Shown piece after piece: positions 1-12,689 of a stretch of 64,000 nt of DNA (positions are counted from its first letter, which is position 1; every line of letters starts with the position of its first letter). Origin of the DNA: Calonectria ilicicola (lineage: Eukaryota > Ascomycota > Sordariomycetes > Hypocreales > Nectriaceae); the NCBI GenBank assembly GCA_020809705.1, contig CP085827.1:1488001-1552000 (forward strand), given 5' to 3'. The notes below the pieces were generated by a model. It saw nothing but the letters and a program-made list of their open reading frames with translations, did not search any database and was not told the origin of the DNA. The translations under genes and the position numbers were made by a program.

Positions 1-707
1 TAGAATGCTGTGCGTCTGGCTTTCGGACCCGAGATCCCTGTGTTTCCCAAAACGGGAGACACATTCTGGAAAATTTCATTTTCGCAGCACGTCTTCGATA
101 TTTCTACGTCAAGGGTTCAAACGAAGTTCAGTTACGCGTAAACGTGGCCTTAAGTGAAGGAGAAGGCTTTCTGATTTAGCAGTTCGGTACTTTATGGGTC
201 TTATATATCGCTAGCTCAACAGAGCCTCGAGAAGATTAGATCAATATGTATCCCTTTCCCTATTTAGTATAACAGGTAGAAGTGCAGCGCAGCGCCTCAT
301 TATCAGCACTATTACAATTAGGTAAGCCTCCTTATAGTCTCACGTAACCGCGCGGAGTGAGACAAATTTCTCGTATGGTTTGGAGTCGGGAATACAGAAA
401 ACATGGGCTTATCAAGCAAAATATGGTCGCCAATCAAAATATACCACGTTGTATGGGGATGCAATGCGATGTAACAGCGCCTTCGAAGAAGATGGAAAGG
501 CGCCTTGAAAGTGAATATGCATCTAAACATGCTAAGGGTTAGTACAGTGGTTGCCTATTTGCCTTGTTTGCTCTTACTTTCATGTGATTTTGCCAATCAA
601 TGCGTTAATTAGCAGGATGCATCGGGCTCATTTGATGTCAATAAATATCTTCAGCATCCTCACTCAGAATTTGGGTCGACAGCTGGCCTAGAATAGAAAA
701 AGTCGAA
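1..707. other. No gene seen
   Basis: No coding region could be supported here on either strand. The only open frames are 60-70 codons long, overlap on opposite strands around 318-542 and show no recognisable motif. The stretch may be intergenic or the decayed end of a neighbouring gene. Confidence 0.5.
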
Positions 708-1006
708 ATGTCCAATACCAAAGAGTCGGTAGTATATCTGTTCTTCAACTTTGTCATGCGACTATCTGACCTTGTACAAGCCGTACACAAAGTCCCGAGT
801 ATACCGAAGATGGTGAACGCCCGACGGTGAGAACGGCTCAGAATGTACGCCTACCGAAATTCAATACCTACCCTTTTCACTAATTTCACGGACAGCCGCC
901 CCTATTCTATCGCGGTGATATAGTCTCTCGCATCAGGCCCGATGGAACTCCTGAGGGAGAGTATCTTATTGCCACCCGCGCTCTCAAGCTGGGACATATA
1001 CTTTGA
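708..1006 (+). CDS. Possible small unrecognised two-exon gene or gene remnant
   Basis: An ATG at 708 opens a stop-free frame of 35-40 codons. A second coding-like frame of 36 codons runs from 896 to a TGA at 1004-1006 (it contains the peptide RIRPDGTPEGEYLIATRAL). Between them lies an intron-like segment ending in GACAG at 891-895. The strong donor GTGAGA at 827 gives the wrong phase; the weaker donor GTGAAC at 813 gives the right phase, for a protein of about 70 residues. I do not recognise the product. It may be a relic of a larger gene, or chance. Confidence 0.18.
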
Positions 1007-1535
1007 GTGACCTGCAAGGGCAGCCGATCAGCGGAGAATATAATGAGGGTTTATTACAGGCTTCATGAAGTCACAAAGCCCGCCCGGGATATTAGATTCT
1101 TTCTTTTTCAAATATCAACGCGTGGTCACGATTCGCATCTCGTTACACGCGAAATTAAAATTAGTTTGGAATGCTATCTTGCCAATTCGTTACTGCTCGA
1201 CTTTGCCCCCTCGCTTCCCAATTTGTATCCAATGTGCAGGTCTAAATGCATCAAATATTCTGTCTTGTAAGGCTATGAGGATGATCACATGAATCCTCCG
1301 TAGATGATCCGGATGAGCCGGATGAACCACACAGCAGAGCGGAGGCCTGACATAAAGATACATTCACATGATCGGCTAGCATTATCCGTCTGACAGCCAA
1401 AGCGGGGTTTTATCTTTTATTTCAAACCTACAATTTCTATGTCTATCCTGCCTCTTACATTGTCTTTTTGGCGGTCTGAAATGCCATTTAAGACTTGCAG
1501 GCATTGGTTTTACTCTACTCCGCAAGCTACAAACT

Positions 1536-3578
1536 ATGGCAGCAAGTACTTCCGCCAAATACTATGCTATTTTAGTAGGTGTGGGCTACTGCAAGGGGAA
1601 GACTGTCAAAGATGCCGTAAATGATGTTCAAGAAATGGCGGATAGGCTCAGCAGGTCCCGCCAGAACATAGAAATTCACAAGTTGAAATCAAGTTCCAAC
1701 GATCCCAATGCGTCTGTGCCGAGCGAAGATCGCTTAGATCTGCCTACATTTCAAAATATAGTGGCTCAATTTCAGAATATTGTATCTAAGGCACAGTCTG
1801 GAGACTTTTTCTATTTTCACTTTTCCGGCCATGGGACCACAATCGAGCCTCGGATTACGAGAAGTATATATACGACCAATCTTGATGCCATCACATCTTC
1901 CGGCGATTATGTGCAGAATAAAGCAACAGACCACTTAGCCTTGCAACTTGTCAGTGAAGAGGACTCAAGCGACGAGCGATACTTGCGGGGTCGTGAGTTG
2001 GCGAGTTTGTTAAAAAGTGTCGTGGATAAGGGCTTGAAAATCACTGTTGTTCTTGACTGTTGCTTCTCTGGCGGAGTTGTTCGAAGGAGAAGCGAGGTTC
2101 GTTTCGCCCCATATAATCCAAATGCAGACGCAAGGTATCCGCTGGATCTCGAAATAGCTCCATGTGACCAAGAGCAGGCTGAACCACCGGAGGACCGTAT
2201 TGCTTCTGTGGCCGCATGGCTAGTAAATCCGAAGGGCTATTCGATCTTCGCTGCATGTGGGCCAAACGAAACTGCAAAGGAGGTTTGCTGTGAAAAAGAT
2301 GGAAAGCATTACGGAACTTTGACATATTACTTATTGGGGGTTTTTGATAGACTCGGCCGTGTGGGTGGGAGACAACATCACATTTATACCTATTTGTGCG
2401 CCAGATTTCGAGAAAGAAGATCAGATCAAAACCCGATGTTATATGGAAACAAGTCTCTCGGGTTTTTTGAAGCTTCGGATCCTAATTTATATGCCACGCC
2501 AATTCCAGTTCTTCAAAGGGAACGTACACTCCAATTGGAGGCTGGTGAGGCGCATGGTGTTTGTGTTGAAGACCGATTTGCGGCTACGGATTCCAGCCAT
2601 TATGCCGGGAACATTGGGGCAAGGAATGGAGGAGAGATTTTTGAAGTGACAAATCTGGGGCCCTTTTCGTCTGAATTGAAGGCTTTAAATGAGATGAGCA
2701 CTCGCACAACATCGGGGATGACTGCTATAGCTTGCACGAATCTAAAGCTACGAAAATTCCCCATACACATCTATCTTAGGGGTCAAAAAGAAGATTCCTG
2801 GACCAGAGTGTTGGAAAAGAAGCCATCACTGGAAGTGACAATTGGAAATTCGGAGCCCAAGACCACATTCGCAATCTTCGTGGCCATCATAGACAACGAT
2901 CACTACGAAATCAGGGACAAATCGAAAAAGTTGCTAAAGCATCTACCACCTATTACTCCAAGTTCAGAGGCAAATATCCTCTTTATTATTGATATTTTGG
3001 AACATTTGGCTCGTTTTCAGATGATCAGAAGCTTGGCTAATACCAGTTCACCCCATGACTTTATGAATTCCTTTGAGGTCCAGATAATGAATGAAAGGTT
3101 TACGACAGCGTTTAAACCAGGATGCCACCACGGAGTCTCGTTATGTCTTCACCCAGAATGCGTGGTGGAGGTAAAACACATGGACAGGATATATCTCATT
3201 GTTGAAAACAAGACCGCACCCACTGGTAGTAATCTTTACATCCACGCATATAACATGTCCTCATTGTGGGAAGTAGAAAACATGATGAAAGGAGATTATG
3301 ACGTTGTCGAAGCAACAAAGACGTGGCGTCGACGAATAACAATGGAAGTTCCAGCGTCGCTGAGAGACAGGGGTGAGAGCGAGTGCGAGGACATTGTAAA
3401 AATTTTTATCACTACCCATCCTGTTTCGTTCCTGTCCCTGGAACTACCAGAGATATGTACGATTGGCAGTAGCGAAAAGCGAAGCCCGCAACGGGGAACA
3501 AATGGTTCTCAGCAACGACCAGAGCATTGGGCAACATTTAACTTTCGGGTTCGTACATCATTGACTTGCACTAGGTGA
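1536..3578 (+). CDS. Caspase-domain (peptidase C14, metacaspase-like) protein
   Basis: Single-exon ORF of 680 residues. The N-terminal ~300 residues have the caspase fold: the first strand is YYAILVGVGYC, the catalytic His lies in FHFSGHG (about residue 99) and the catalytic Cys in VVLDCCFSGG (about residue 176), each in its usual place after a hydrophobic strand. Proteins of this family are cysteine endopeptidases, often with basic specificity in fungi. The C-terminal ~380 residues are not a peptidase; they resemble the beta-rich tail of many large fungal caspase-domain proteins, whose role is unknown. There is no signal peptide or membrane segment, so a cytosolic location is likely. The gene converges on the PKS gene, with 0.73 kb between the two ends. 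A role in regulated cell death or non-self response is inference from the family only. Confidence 0.85.
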   Translation: MAASTSAKYYAILVGVGYCKGKTVKDAVNDVQEMADRLSRSRQNIEIHKLKSSSNDPNASVPSEDRLDLPTFQNIVAQFQNIVSKAQSGDFFYFHFSGHGTTIEPRITRSIYTTNLDAITSSGDYVQNKATDHLALQLVSEEDSSDERYLRGRELASLLKSVVDKGLKITVVLDCCFSGGVVRRRSEVRFAPYNPNADARYPLDLEIAPCDQEQAEPPEDRIASVAAWLVNPKGYSIFAACGPNETAKEVCCEKDGKHYGTLTYYLLGVFDRLGRVGGRQHHIYTYLCARFRERRSDQNPMLYGNKSLGFFEASDPNLYATPIPVLQRERTLQLEAGEAHGVCVEDRFAATDSSHYAGNIGARNGGEIFEVTNLGPFSSELKALNEMSTRTTSGMTAIACTNLKLRKFPIHIYLRGQKEDSWTRVLEKKPSLEVTIGNSEPKTTFAIFVAIIDNDHYEIRDKSKKLLKHLPPITPSSEANILFIIDILEHLARFQMIRSLANTSSPHDFMNSFEVQIMNERFTTAFKPGCHHGVSLCLHPECVVEVKHMDRIYLIVENKTAPTGSNLYIHAYNMSSLWEVENMMKGDYDVVEATKTWRRRITMEVPASLRDRGESECEDIVKIFITTHPVSFLSLELPEICTIGSSEKRSPQRGTNGSQQRPEHWATFNFRVRTSLTCTR

Positions 3579-4305
3579 CTGACAAAGCCTGGTATTCGGG
3601 TTACGCCAGTATTTTGCAACAATTAAGGCAGTTGCTCCTAAGATAAGTATGATTTAGGGCAAAGAAAAGACTGCTTTCAGAATAGAATGAAATGGGGGGT
3701 GTCACCAGGTCCTTCAACCGAAAAGGGGTGGAATAGGATTCCTTTGACTTTTATATTAAACCAGACACTCTTTTAAGCGACTTAGTGTATCACAGGGAGT
3801 TCTTATGCAATAAGTCATCATGGTGGAGTATTAAGCTCCTTGGTATTAAGGTTTTGTTTTTGTTAATTCATGTGCATCGCAAGGTCTAACCACTCTCGCC
3901 TTAAGAAATAAAGTTGGAAAATTGAACAGATTTCATCTGAACAGGCGCAATCGTACAAGTTTCAGGCCCAATGAACCAAAAACACCAAAAAGTGACATAC
4001 AACATCGCAGAAGCCTATCTATTGCGGAGCATATAGTGACTATTCTGTTGGTATTATTCCTAAATATCTACGCATATGGATGTTCAGTTGAGTTCAACAA
4101 ACAGCACTTCAAATAAGAATGTAATGATTAAAACTGAGATTCACTGTGATGTAGTTCCGCAAGGTTGTGGCTATATAATTCTATTGTATCTATTAATTAG
4201 CCCCATTAATTATTATTAAATCTCTGGACTAATATCCGATCATGTCTACTATTTTGGTGAGGAACAAAGGAAATTGATGACAAAGGGAAAAAGAATCAAG
4301 TGCGA
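3579..4305. other. Convergent 3' intergenic region
   Basis: AT-rich sequence between the ends of the caspase-like gene and the PKS gene. No supported ORF or RNA was seen. It presumably holds the two 3' untranslated regions and polyadenylation signals. Confidence 0.5.
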
Positions 4306-7300
4306 TTATTCGGTCCAAATTCCCTTGATGCGGGTCTTTCTCAAGATCAATCCAGCAAGGTCCTTCATGCTGCCGCTGGTAAGAAGTTCTAGAACCTGCA
4401 AGTGGGCTTGGAGCTCCTTTCCAATCCAATTTCGTAGTTCGATAGCATTGAGGGAATCAAGTCCAAGAGCTGTGATTGAGGTCTTGGCCCTCTCGGCAGC
4501 CATGACCTCAGGGGGGATCATCAAAATGGCACCAAGCTTCTCGCTCAGACCATCAGTAACGATATCTTGGGCATCCTCCGTGGTAGTCGTCTGCTGCAGC
4601 TGCTGGGAGAGGGACACATTAGCGGTACCATCGCCACTGGCCTCAGCAGAGTTGGCTAGAGCAGCATCTCTAAGGTGAGAGAACTTTCCATCGGATGCAT
4701 AATATGGCAGCGAGGCAGGGTTATCAATGCTCAGGCCAGCGATACATTGGTTGCCGCAGATGCTCTCCACCTTGCCATTGATGGCAGACTCAACCAGGGC
4801 AAGGACCTCGGACTCGCCCATAGTGTTTCCAGACAAACTCTTCAGGACCTGAGATTGGCGAGAAGAGCTAGCAAGATAACCGACGCCTTCGACGGCAGTA
4901 AGATCGAGAGAGCTGGCCGCTAGGCCATTCTGGCGGCGGTGGTGGACAAAGGCGTCGAGGAACGTGTTGGCAGCAGCATATGCGGCCTGGCCCCTGTTTC
5001 CAACAATTCCGGCCACGGAAGACAGAACGATGAAGAAATCAAGCGAGGTTCCTGCAAGAGCCTTGTGCATGTTCCAAGCACCGTCGACCTTGGAGCGAAC
5101 GACTTGCTCGTACTGAGTAAAAGTCATCTTCTCAAACAAGACATCCTATTATCTGTTAGCTTTAGAAGTACTAGATTTTATATGTAGACTTACCATGAGG
5201 ACCATGGCAGCATGGATGATACCACGGATCGGGGGCAGAGACTTCTGTAACTCAGAAACAAGCTCGTTGACGCTGATCTCGTTGGCCACGTCGCAAGGCT
5301 TGACGAGGATAGAGGCTCCAGAAAGGCGGCAGTCCTCAATAAGTTCACCAAGCTCAGTGGTAAGCTTGCCACTTCGGGACAGGAGCACAATATGGCGAGC
5401 TCCACGTTGCACCATTCTCTTAGCCATGGAGCGACCAAGACCACCAGTGCCACCAATGATGACGTAGGTAACGTCTGGCTTGAGAAGATCAGTGGGTGCA
5501 GCGGCGTGAGTAGCCTAGAAATATAGTTAATTTATACAATCTTGATCATAGGTGTAGGGGCGTCTTACCTTGACCTGGTACTCGCCAATGTGGTTTACGA
5601 CAACCTTTCCAGAGGTCTTACCACTCTGTAGCTTACGGAGAGCATTCTCGACTTCGGAAATGTTGACCGAGGTGATGGGTCCAATGGGGTTGATTGTCTT
5701 GTCAGCAAGCAGCTTCATGACAGCCGTGAGAACGCGGCCCATAATCTTGGGTCGCTCATCGGCGACGAGGGTCAAATCAACCGAGCTAAAGGTGCAGTTG
5801 TAGGCGAACTTGGCCATCTCCAGTCTGGTGTTGGAGGTGATGTCTCTCTTTCCGATCTCAATGAAGCGACCGAAGGGTGCCAGGCAGTCCCAAGTCTCAC
5901 GGAGCAAGTCACCAGCGAGAGAGTTGATGACAACATCGACACCCTTGCCGTTGGTAGCCTCTCGAAGAGCGGGACCAAACTCGGTGTCTCGACTGTAGAA
6001 GATGTGGTCCTCAGGGATTCCGTATGTGTCAATAATGTGCTGCTTCTTCTCAGCGCTACCAACGGTGGCATAAATCTCAGCACCAATCATTTGAGCAAGT
6101 TGGATAGCAGCCTGACCAACACCACCAGAAGCAGCGTGGATGAGGATCTTCTCGTCGGCCTCCAAATGAGCCAGGTCAATAAGACCATAGTAAGCGGTGC
6201 TGTAAACAACTGGGATCGAGGCTGCGACATCGAAGTCCATGTCATCAGGAATAACAGCAGCGCTAGTGGCGGGGCAGCGAGCGTATGTGCTGTAAGCTCC
6301 CAGTGACATTGAGCAAACACGGTCGCCAACCTTGAGAGATGTGACGTTGGAGCCGATGCGAGCAACAGTACCACTGCACTCAACACCGAGGTAAGGGCTA
6401 GCGACCTGACCCATGGCGATAACGACATCCTTGAAGTTCATACCTGTGGCGGCAACCTTGATCTCAATGCCGTTAGGGGCCAGAGGAACCTCAGGCTCAT
6501 CCTTCCAGTACAGAGAGTCCAATGCACCGTATGTGCCGACAGCGATGGTAAGGCGGCGATCTTGCTGAACAAAGTCCTGCAAGTAGGGTGCCGAAGGTTG
6601 GGTCTCACGGAACAAGTTGAGATTCATGTCTTCTACATTGACAACACGAGGAACAACCAAGTCTCCATTTTCCTCGGAATATTCGTAGTCCACGGGAGAG
6701 CCATCCTCGGGCATTGCGATGGACGAGATGAGAGCACGGGAGATGAGATCAGCGTGGCCGGGGGCCTGAAGCTGAGACTTGGGGTCCAAGTCGAGGGTTG
6801 CGACCGGCTTGCTGTTCTCTGAGCGAATAGTACGCAAGAAACCCTGAATGAGATTATTCTGGGGCTTCTCAGGGAAGTGGTAAGCACCGGAAGTGACCCA
6901 AAGCATAGAAGAGCAGGTCAGCAGGAGCTTTTGGAGTCTCTCAAAGGTTTCAGCATTCATGCCATGCAACACTGGAGCGTCGAGCTCGGATAGGCAGATG
7001 TAGCGAGCAGTAGCGGACGATTCGACATCAGAGAACGAGGAGACAGATGGCTTTGAGCCAGAAACGCGCTCCACGAGTTCCGACAGGGCGGAGACCAGGG
7101 GATGGGATCGCTGTCTCTCGGTAATGATGACAATTTCAGCATCCTTGAGGTCATTAACTTCTTCCTTGACCTCGGCATGTCCATTTGTTTCACCATTGGT
7201 GGTACCGTTGGTGTGCTCAGCGTCGCCGTTGGTCAGCTCACCATTTGTAGCGGGCTCGCTCTGATCCTTCTCTTTCTCCTTGGCATTCAACGACTCCCAT

Positions 7301-10300
7301 TGAACCTTGAAGCACAGAGATCGAGGGGTCTGAGCCTCACCAATATCGTTGGTGACAGGTGTCATCTTGACGCCGCTGAGCTTAGCCACAGGCTCAGCAT
7401 GAGCGTCATGCCATGCGTCAATGAAGAAGTCAACTGGGCCAGGGCTGGCAAAGTCTGGGCGGGCGTAAGCGACGACCTGGACTTGCTGGCCAGGCTGGTT
7501 GGGGAATGCAGTGCTGAGCTCCATGTCCTTGATAGCCGAAGGCATGAACAACGATGGCATCTCGCCGCTACCAGCACCAAGGATGGGAAACATCAGCTGG
7601 AAGCAAAGATCTAGGAATGATGCGGGGAGGATGGAGATGGTCTCGTGTTCAGAGGGCATTGTAGCGGCAGTGTCGGGAACAACGGCGCGGCTTGTGGAGT
7701 ACTCTCCCTTAACCTTCAACCCATCTTCAGGATGTAATCGGAAGACGGAGCTGTATCCAGCACCATGGCCTTCAAGCTCCTCGTAGAAGTCTTGGAGAGA
7801 CAAGTCACCACCCTCTACACCAACAATCTTGCTACGGCGATCTAGGGCACCTTGGAGATGACCCTTAGTAACAGGGTTGGCGTTGCGGTGTTGCTTAACA
7901 CTGACTAGACCACGGCAGTGTTCGAGCCATCCTCTGCTGGCAGTCCAGGAGGAAATGCGGAACTCATCCCAATCATTCGAGTAAGACCTTGTACCCTCAG
8001 CGTACGCAGTCATGATGACCATGGTCTCATACTGAGCACCATCTTCCAAAATCAGAGCCTTGGAGGCTTGGACTTCGCGCAGACGGTAGCTAGCAATCTG
8101 CTCAGGCTTGATACCACGGAGCTGAGCTCTTTGTGAAGCGGCCTCAACTGCCATACACATGTATCCGGCAAGAGGGAATGTGGACAAAGACTGCATGCGA
8201 TGATCCTTGAGCCAAGGAATATCATCAGTGTTGATGACGTTGCGCCAGATGGGGTTTTCTTCGCTGCAGGTATCTTCCAACAAACCAAGAAGGTCATGGC
8301 GACCAAATGGCTTCATACGGTGCTGCTTGCTGGCACGCGACTCATACCAAAACTTGTGCTCGGAGAAGGGGTATGGGTAAAAGTCAGTGATGAGACCCGG
8401 CTTGTTCGCGCCCGTTCCAGTCTGGTTGACGGCGGCGAAGTCGATGCTGTGGCCCTTGAGGAACAGGTCTCCAGCAAGTCTCACGGCTGTGGTGGTGGCG
8501 TCCTGGTTACGGACGAGTGTGGAGTAGTAGCCAACTTCAGCAGCAACCTTGGGGCTGATGTCCTTAAGAATCTGCTTAATGGGTCCCTTGAGGGCAGCAT
8601 GAGGACCGATCTCAACAATCACATCAGGCTTGGAGGTCTCATAAAGGTCCTTGAGAGCAGGGGAGAACAGAACAGGCTTGGTCAAGTTCTCAACCCAGTA
8701 AGAGGCACCGAGTGAGGCAGTAGTATCAAGCTTGTTACCCATGAGAGAGGAGTAGAAATCGACGCCCTCCACAGTCTTGGGGTTGATGTCCTTGATGGTC
8801 TCCAAGTACTCGTCTGCCACACGCTGCATGTGTGAAGAGTGATAGGCAACACCAACGCGAAGCTTGCGGTTGAAGGTTCCTTGCTTCTCAAGCTCGGCAG
8901 CCAGCTTGTCGATATCTTCCTCATCACCAGATGCAGTAATGGAGCTTGGAGAGTTCTCGCAAGCGATTCCAACATCTTGAAGACCCAGCTTCTTGATGGT
9001 GCTCTTAATCTCAGCGGCTCCGGCTCCAACAGCAAGCATAGAGCCTCGGAGTTCGGGGTGCTTTACACTGAGGTTGGCAGCGACTTGTCCACGGTAGTAG
9101 GCAGCAGCCATAGCCTCTTGCAAAGTGATGGCGCCAGTGGCATAGGCGGCACCGATTTCGCCGCTGGAGTGTCCCATGACTGCCGAAGGCTTCACGCCCC
9201 AGGATGAAAGGAGATCAGTCAAACCCAACTGAACGGCGGTGCAGATGGGCTGGGAAATGTGGGCCTCGTTCACGATCGATTCCTTGCCACTCTTGACAAG
9301 CTCCTCAATCAGATCAAATGTGGAACCAATGCTGAGCAGGTAGTCGGAAGCAGTCTTGACTGTCTCCTGGAAGACTGGGTGGCTGTCCATCAACTCCTTA
9401 CCCATCTGCGCCCACTGTGCACCCTGACCAGTGTACACAAAGGCCAGCTTGGGAGGTGTTGATGATCGGGCAGGAAGAGCACCAGTGCCGTTAAGAGAAA
9501 TAGCGAGCTCGTCACAGGACGATGCTACCAGGGCAATTCTCCAGGGGAAGTGTGTTCTTCGCTCGCCCAGAGTGTAGGACAAGTCACTAACAAGGCGCTT
9601 CTGGAACACCTCAGGATGTTGTTCGATGTAAATTCCAAGGTTGGAAGCCACTCGCTTGGCCGCTTCCTCGTCATTCGCAGACATGACAAATAACTTTGGA
9701 GACTCATTTCTGCTGGTCAATGGTAGATCGGTAAGGGGTGCTGGGTATCTTTCAAGGACAGTGTGTGCATTAGATCCACCAAATCCAAAGTTATTAATGC
9801 TGATATACTTCTTGTTCTTAGGCCATGGTCGAACTGAGGTAGGGACCTTCATGTTCCACTCGTCCAGAGGAATGGCAGGGTTGGCCTTTTCAAAATTAAC
9901 GTTGGGAAGAATAAATCCCTTTTCAAGCATCAAAGACGCTTTAATAACAGAAACAATACCGCTTGCATTCTCTAAATGTCCAAAATTAGTCTTAGCAGAG
10001 CCCATGTATAAGGGGAACCGCTTGGTGCGTCCGGAACCAAAAACGCGGTAGATGGCGCCAGCTTCAATAGGATCGCCAACTTTTGTGCCAGTGCCGTGTG
10101 CCTCGATGAAGCCAACATCTTCGGGAGAGATACCCGCTCGGCTATAGACATCACGCATGAGCTGTTCCTGAGCGTCGCCGCTAGGGGTTGCAAGGCCTGT
10201 GAAGCAGGTTAGCATTGGCACCAGCCAAAAAATAAAGACTAGACACATACCAATAGTCTTGCCGTCATGGTTAATTCCAGTGTTAACAATAATAGATCGG

Positions 10301-11212
10301 ATCTTATCATTGTCCTTAATAGCCTGGTCCAAAGGCTTCAGGACAAGACAGGCGGCACCCTCTCCTCGGGCAAAGCCCGACTTGGCCCGGTGGTCGAAAG
10401 CAAAAGTCTTTCCATCACTATTAAAAATACTGAACTTTTGTGTGAGCTAAATTCTTTCAACCTTGGATAGAATAAAGAGGGCTTACCCTAGCATGGACAT
10501 GGAAACTGTATCATCAGGTTGCATATGAATGTTGCATCCAGCCACAATAGCTGAGTCTGCCTCACCAGAGCGAATACACTGAACAGCAGAGTGTAAAGCG
10601 TACAAGCCGGATGAGCAAGCGGTATCCACCGCGAAGCAGGGTCCGCGCAGATCAAAGTAATATGAGATTCTACCAGCTTGGATAGACTGGTGGTTACCTG
10701 TGGCATCAAATGTAGGAACATCGTGCAGGTCCTTCAACACTCCGTTGCGGTAGTCTGAATAGGTACCTCCCACGAACACACCCATGTTACGCCCGGAGAC
10801 ATACTCTTTGGGGAAGCCGGCATTCTCAAGGGCTTCGTATGTGCACTCCAGGAGCTGTCTTTGTTGGGGATCTTCATCGTGTTAGCGTTGCGATTGAGTT
10901 TGGTTGGAGCTAGTAGGGCCTACCCATGGCCTTCGCCTCTTGGGCGGTGATCTGAAAGAATGGAGCGTCAAACTTAGAAAAGTCGCGTTCCATAAAATAT
11001 CCACCCTTTTGGTTGAAGCATCCCTTCTTCTGAGGGTTCGGGTGATAGTAAGCATCACTGGCGAACCGAGACTCAGGTACAGGGCACCATCCATCTCTTG
11101 ATCGAGAGACAAGGGTCCAGAAGTCGTCAATGTTTGAGACTTCACCGGACAGTCTGCAGGACATGCCCACAATGGCGATTGGGGTCGCCTGCTGTGGGTT
11201 CTGAGAAGTCAT
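4306..11212 (-). CDS. Highly reducing type I polyketide synthase, KS-AT-DH-ER-KR-ACP
   Basis: Six exons (10924-11212, 10487-10871, 10251-10429, 5569-10196, 5194-5514, 4306-5145) join in phase to 2213 residues. KS: Cys in DTACSSGL (about 182), His in EAHGTGT (about 317) and NFGH (about 356). AT: GHSSGEIGAAY near 625. DH: Hx8P motif from His 949 and FLDLCFQ near 1146. ER: SGGVGQAAIQ cofactor loop. KR: GGTGGLGRSMA, with a Ser/Tyr/Asn set in SSVAGIVG and AAYAAANTF. ACP: phosphopantetheine Ser in LGLDSLNAIE close to the C-terminus. The linker between DH and ER is only ~240 residues, includes an Asn/Gly/Thr-rich low-complexity run and has no S-adenosylmethionine motif, so a C-methyltransferase domain is absent. 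There is no thioesterase, reductase or condensation domain, so release must occur in trans. The expected product is a largely reduced, unmethylated linear chain. It is transcribed away from the hydrolase and glycosyltransferase, which lie across a 1.5 kb intergenic region. Confidence 0.95.
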
Positions 11213-12689
11213 GGCTGCTTGGATGAATGGGTGTGAACAATGGGAGATGGCTCTAAGGCTGAGAGAAGCTGAGGCATGAGTTGGTAAGTACGAGGGAGCA
11301 AGGGTTATTTATCACGTCCATGGGGGGCATGGATCCGCGAGGGTGATATGGGCACGAGAGGCGTAGTATCAAACTGCCATATCTCAATCAGGAAAGTTCA
11401 CGAGGCAACCCGACGCATCCATCAGACACAATACCTCGCCAATAATCTTGGTCCAGATGCTTGGCATTTGTGTTATCACACGTTCGATGTCTCAGCTTAG
11501 TCACACAAACAACCAGCTCATAGATGCTTTCGGCCATTCCTGTCAAACTCCTAGGAGATTGTGTATGTCTTTGTTATTTTGGTTGGCTGTTTTCAGACCC
11601 TGCATGCTGCACAGCAACATGTCCACCTCTGACATTTGGTCGCTAAAACAATTGGCCCAGAAGTGAAACCTTGGCAAGATTGTCGTGCGGTTGCTAATCT
11701 GCCTTTGTGGGAGCTGGCGCTCACATGCCTCACTCCAGAAGTAAAAAACAGGGTCCAAAAAATCGCCGTGCTAATCTCTCCGTCTATCGCTCAGATAGGT
11801 CTAGATTCGCCTTGTCGTATTCGACGGCCCGATCAAACCGCGCCAGAGGCTCCATAATATCAAACCGCCATCAAAAAGGGCCTGAACTTTTTATCCAAAC
11901 TCCGCGCCGCGTGGCACAACGTGGTTCGATCCTTGTCAAGGCCAGCACCCAGGTGACATCGTCAACAGCATGCAGTAAGGCTGCAAGGATCAAGACAACA
12001 GATCCCCTGCCCAGAGTTGTTCTCCCAGACACGAGCGGAGCTGGTACAGGATTGCGGGAGCGGCGGTGTGGAGGACAACAAGTGGATTGATTCACTGACA
12101 AGGGCGTGACGTAAGCACTCAGATATGATCGACTTCTGAATTCCTGCATTTGGAATTACCATGGTCATTCAGAGTTGGTCGCCGTGCCATAGCGTTGGGA
12201 TAACGACATCCATATACAATGCATGTGCAAGGTCTCGAGAACGCGTGATGCCGATCCTTGATTGCAGAAGGCGCATTCCTTTCTCAAAAAAGCCGTTCCT
12301 CCAGCGGGGACGAAAAGCGGAAACTACCGGATGCGGGCGGTTGAACCCGTCCTCCCTAAGACATAGCTAATAACATCGAGTTGTTGTCCGCCGGATCTAC
12401 GTGGGGACTCTTGACTGGGTCTGCTTTCACGCAAGGGATAGAGATGCGGGTTATCATGTGCCATAAACGTTCTTTTGTTGGTCCCGGCGATAGGCTGCGC
12501 TAAGCTTTAGCCCCAGTCCGTCCTCTATCCCTTCGGGGTGGCGGCCGCTTCATTTGACATATAGATGCTCGGGGACTATTTCCACCTCCACGCGCAACAA
12601 TCCCATTTTGAAGTACATTTTCCGGTTCTCACTTTTGTTCTCATATCCACATCTCCAAATCGTCGTCATCACGCTTCCTGCCGGCCAAT
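11213..12689. other. Divergent promoter region between PKS and hydrolase
   Basis: About 1.5 kb with no supported gene. Short ORFs here overlap on both strands and lack motifs. It carries the promoters of the PKS (leftward) and hydrolase (rightward), so a shared control element is plausible, but I found no obvious palindromic regulator site. A TGCCGGCC sequence lies a few bases before the hydrolase ATG. Confidence 0.5.

Noticed and set aside
11915..11935. GGTTCGATCC, similar to a tRNA B box
   Set aside because: The flanking bases do not form a T stem and no A box or acceptor stem is present, so it is not a tRNA.
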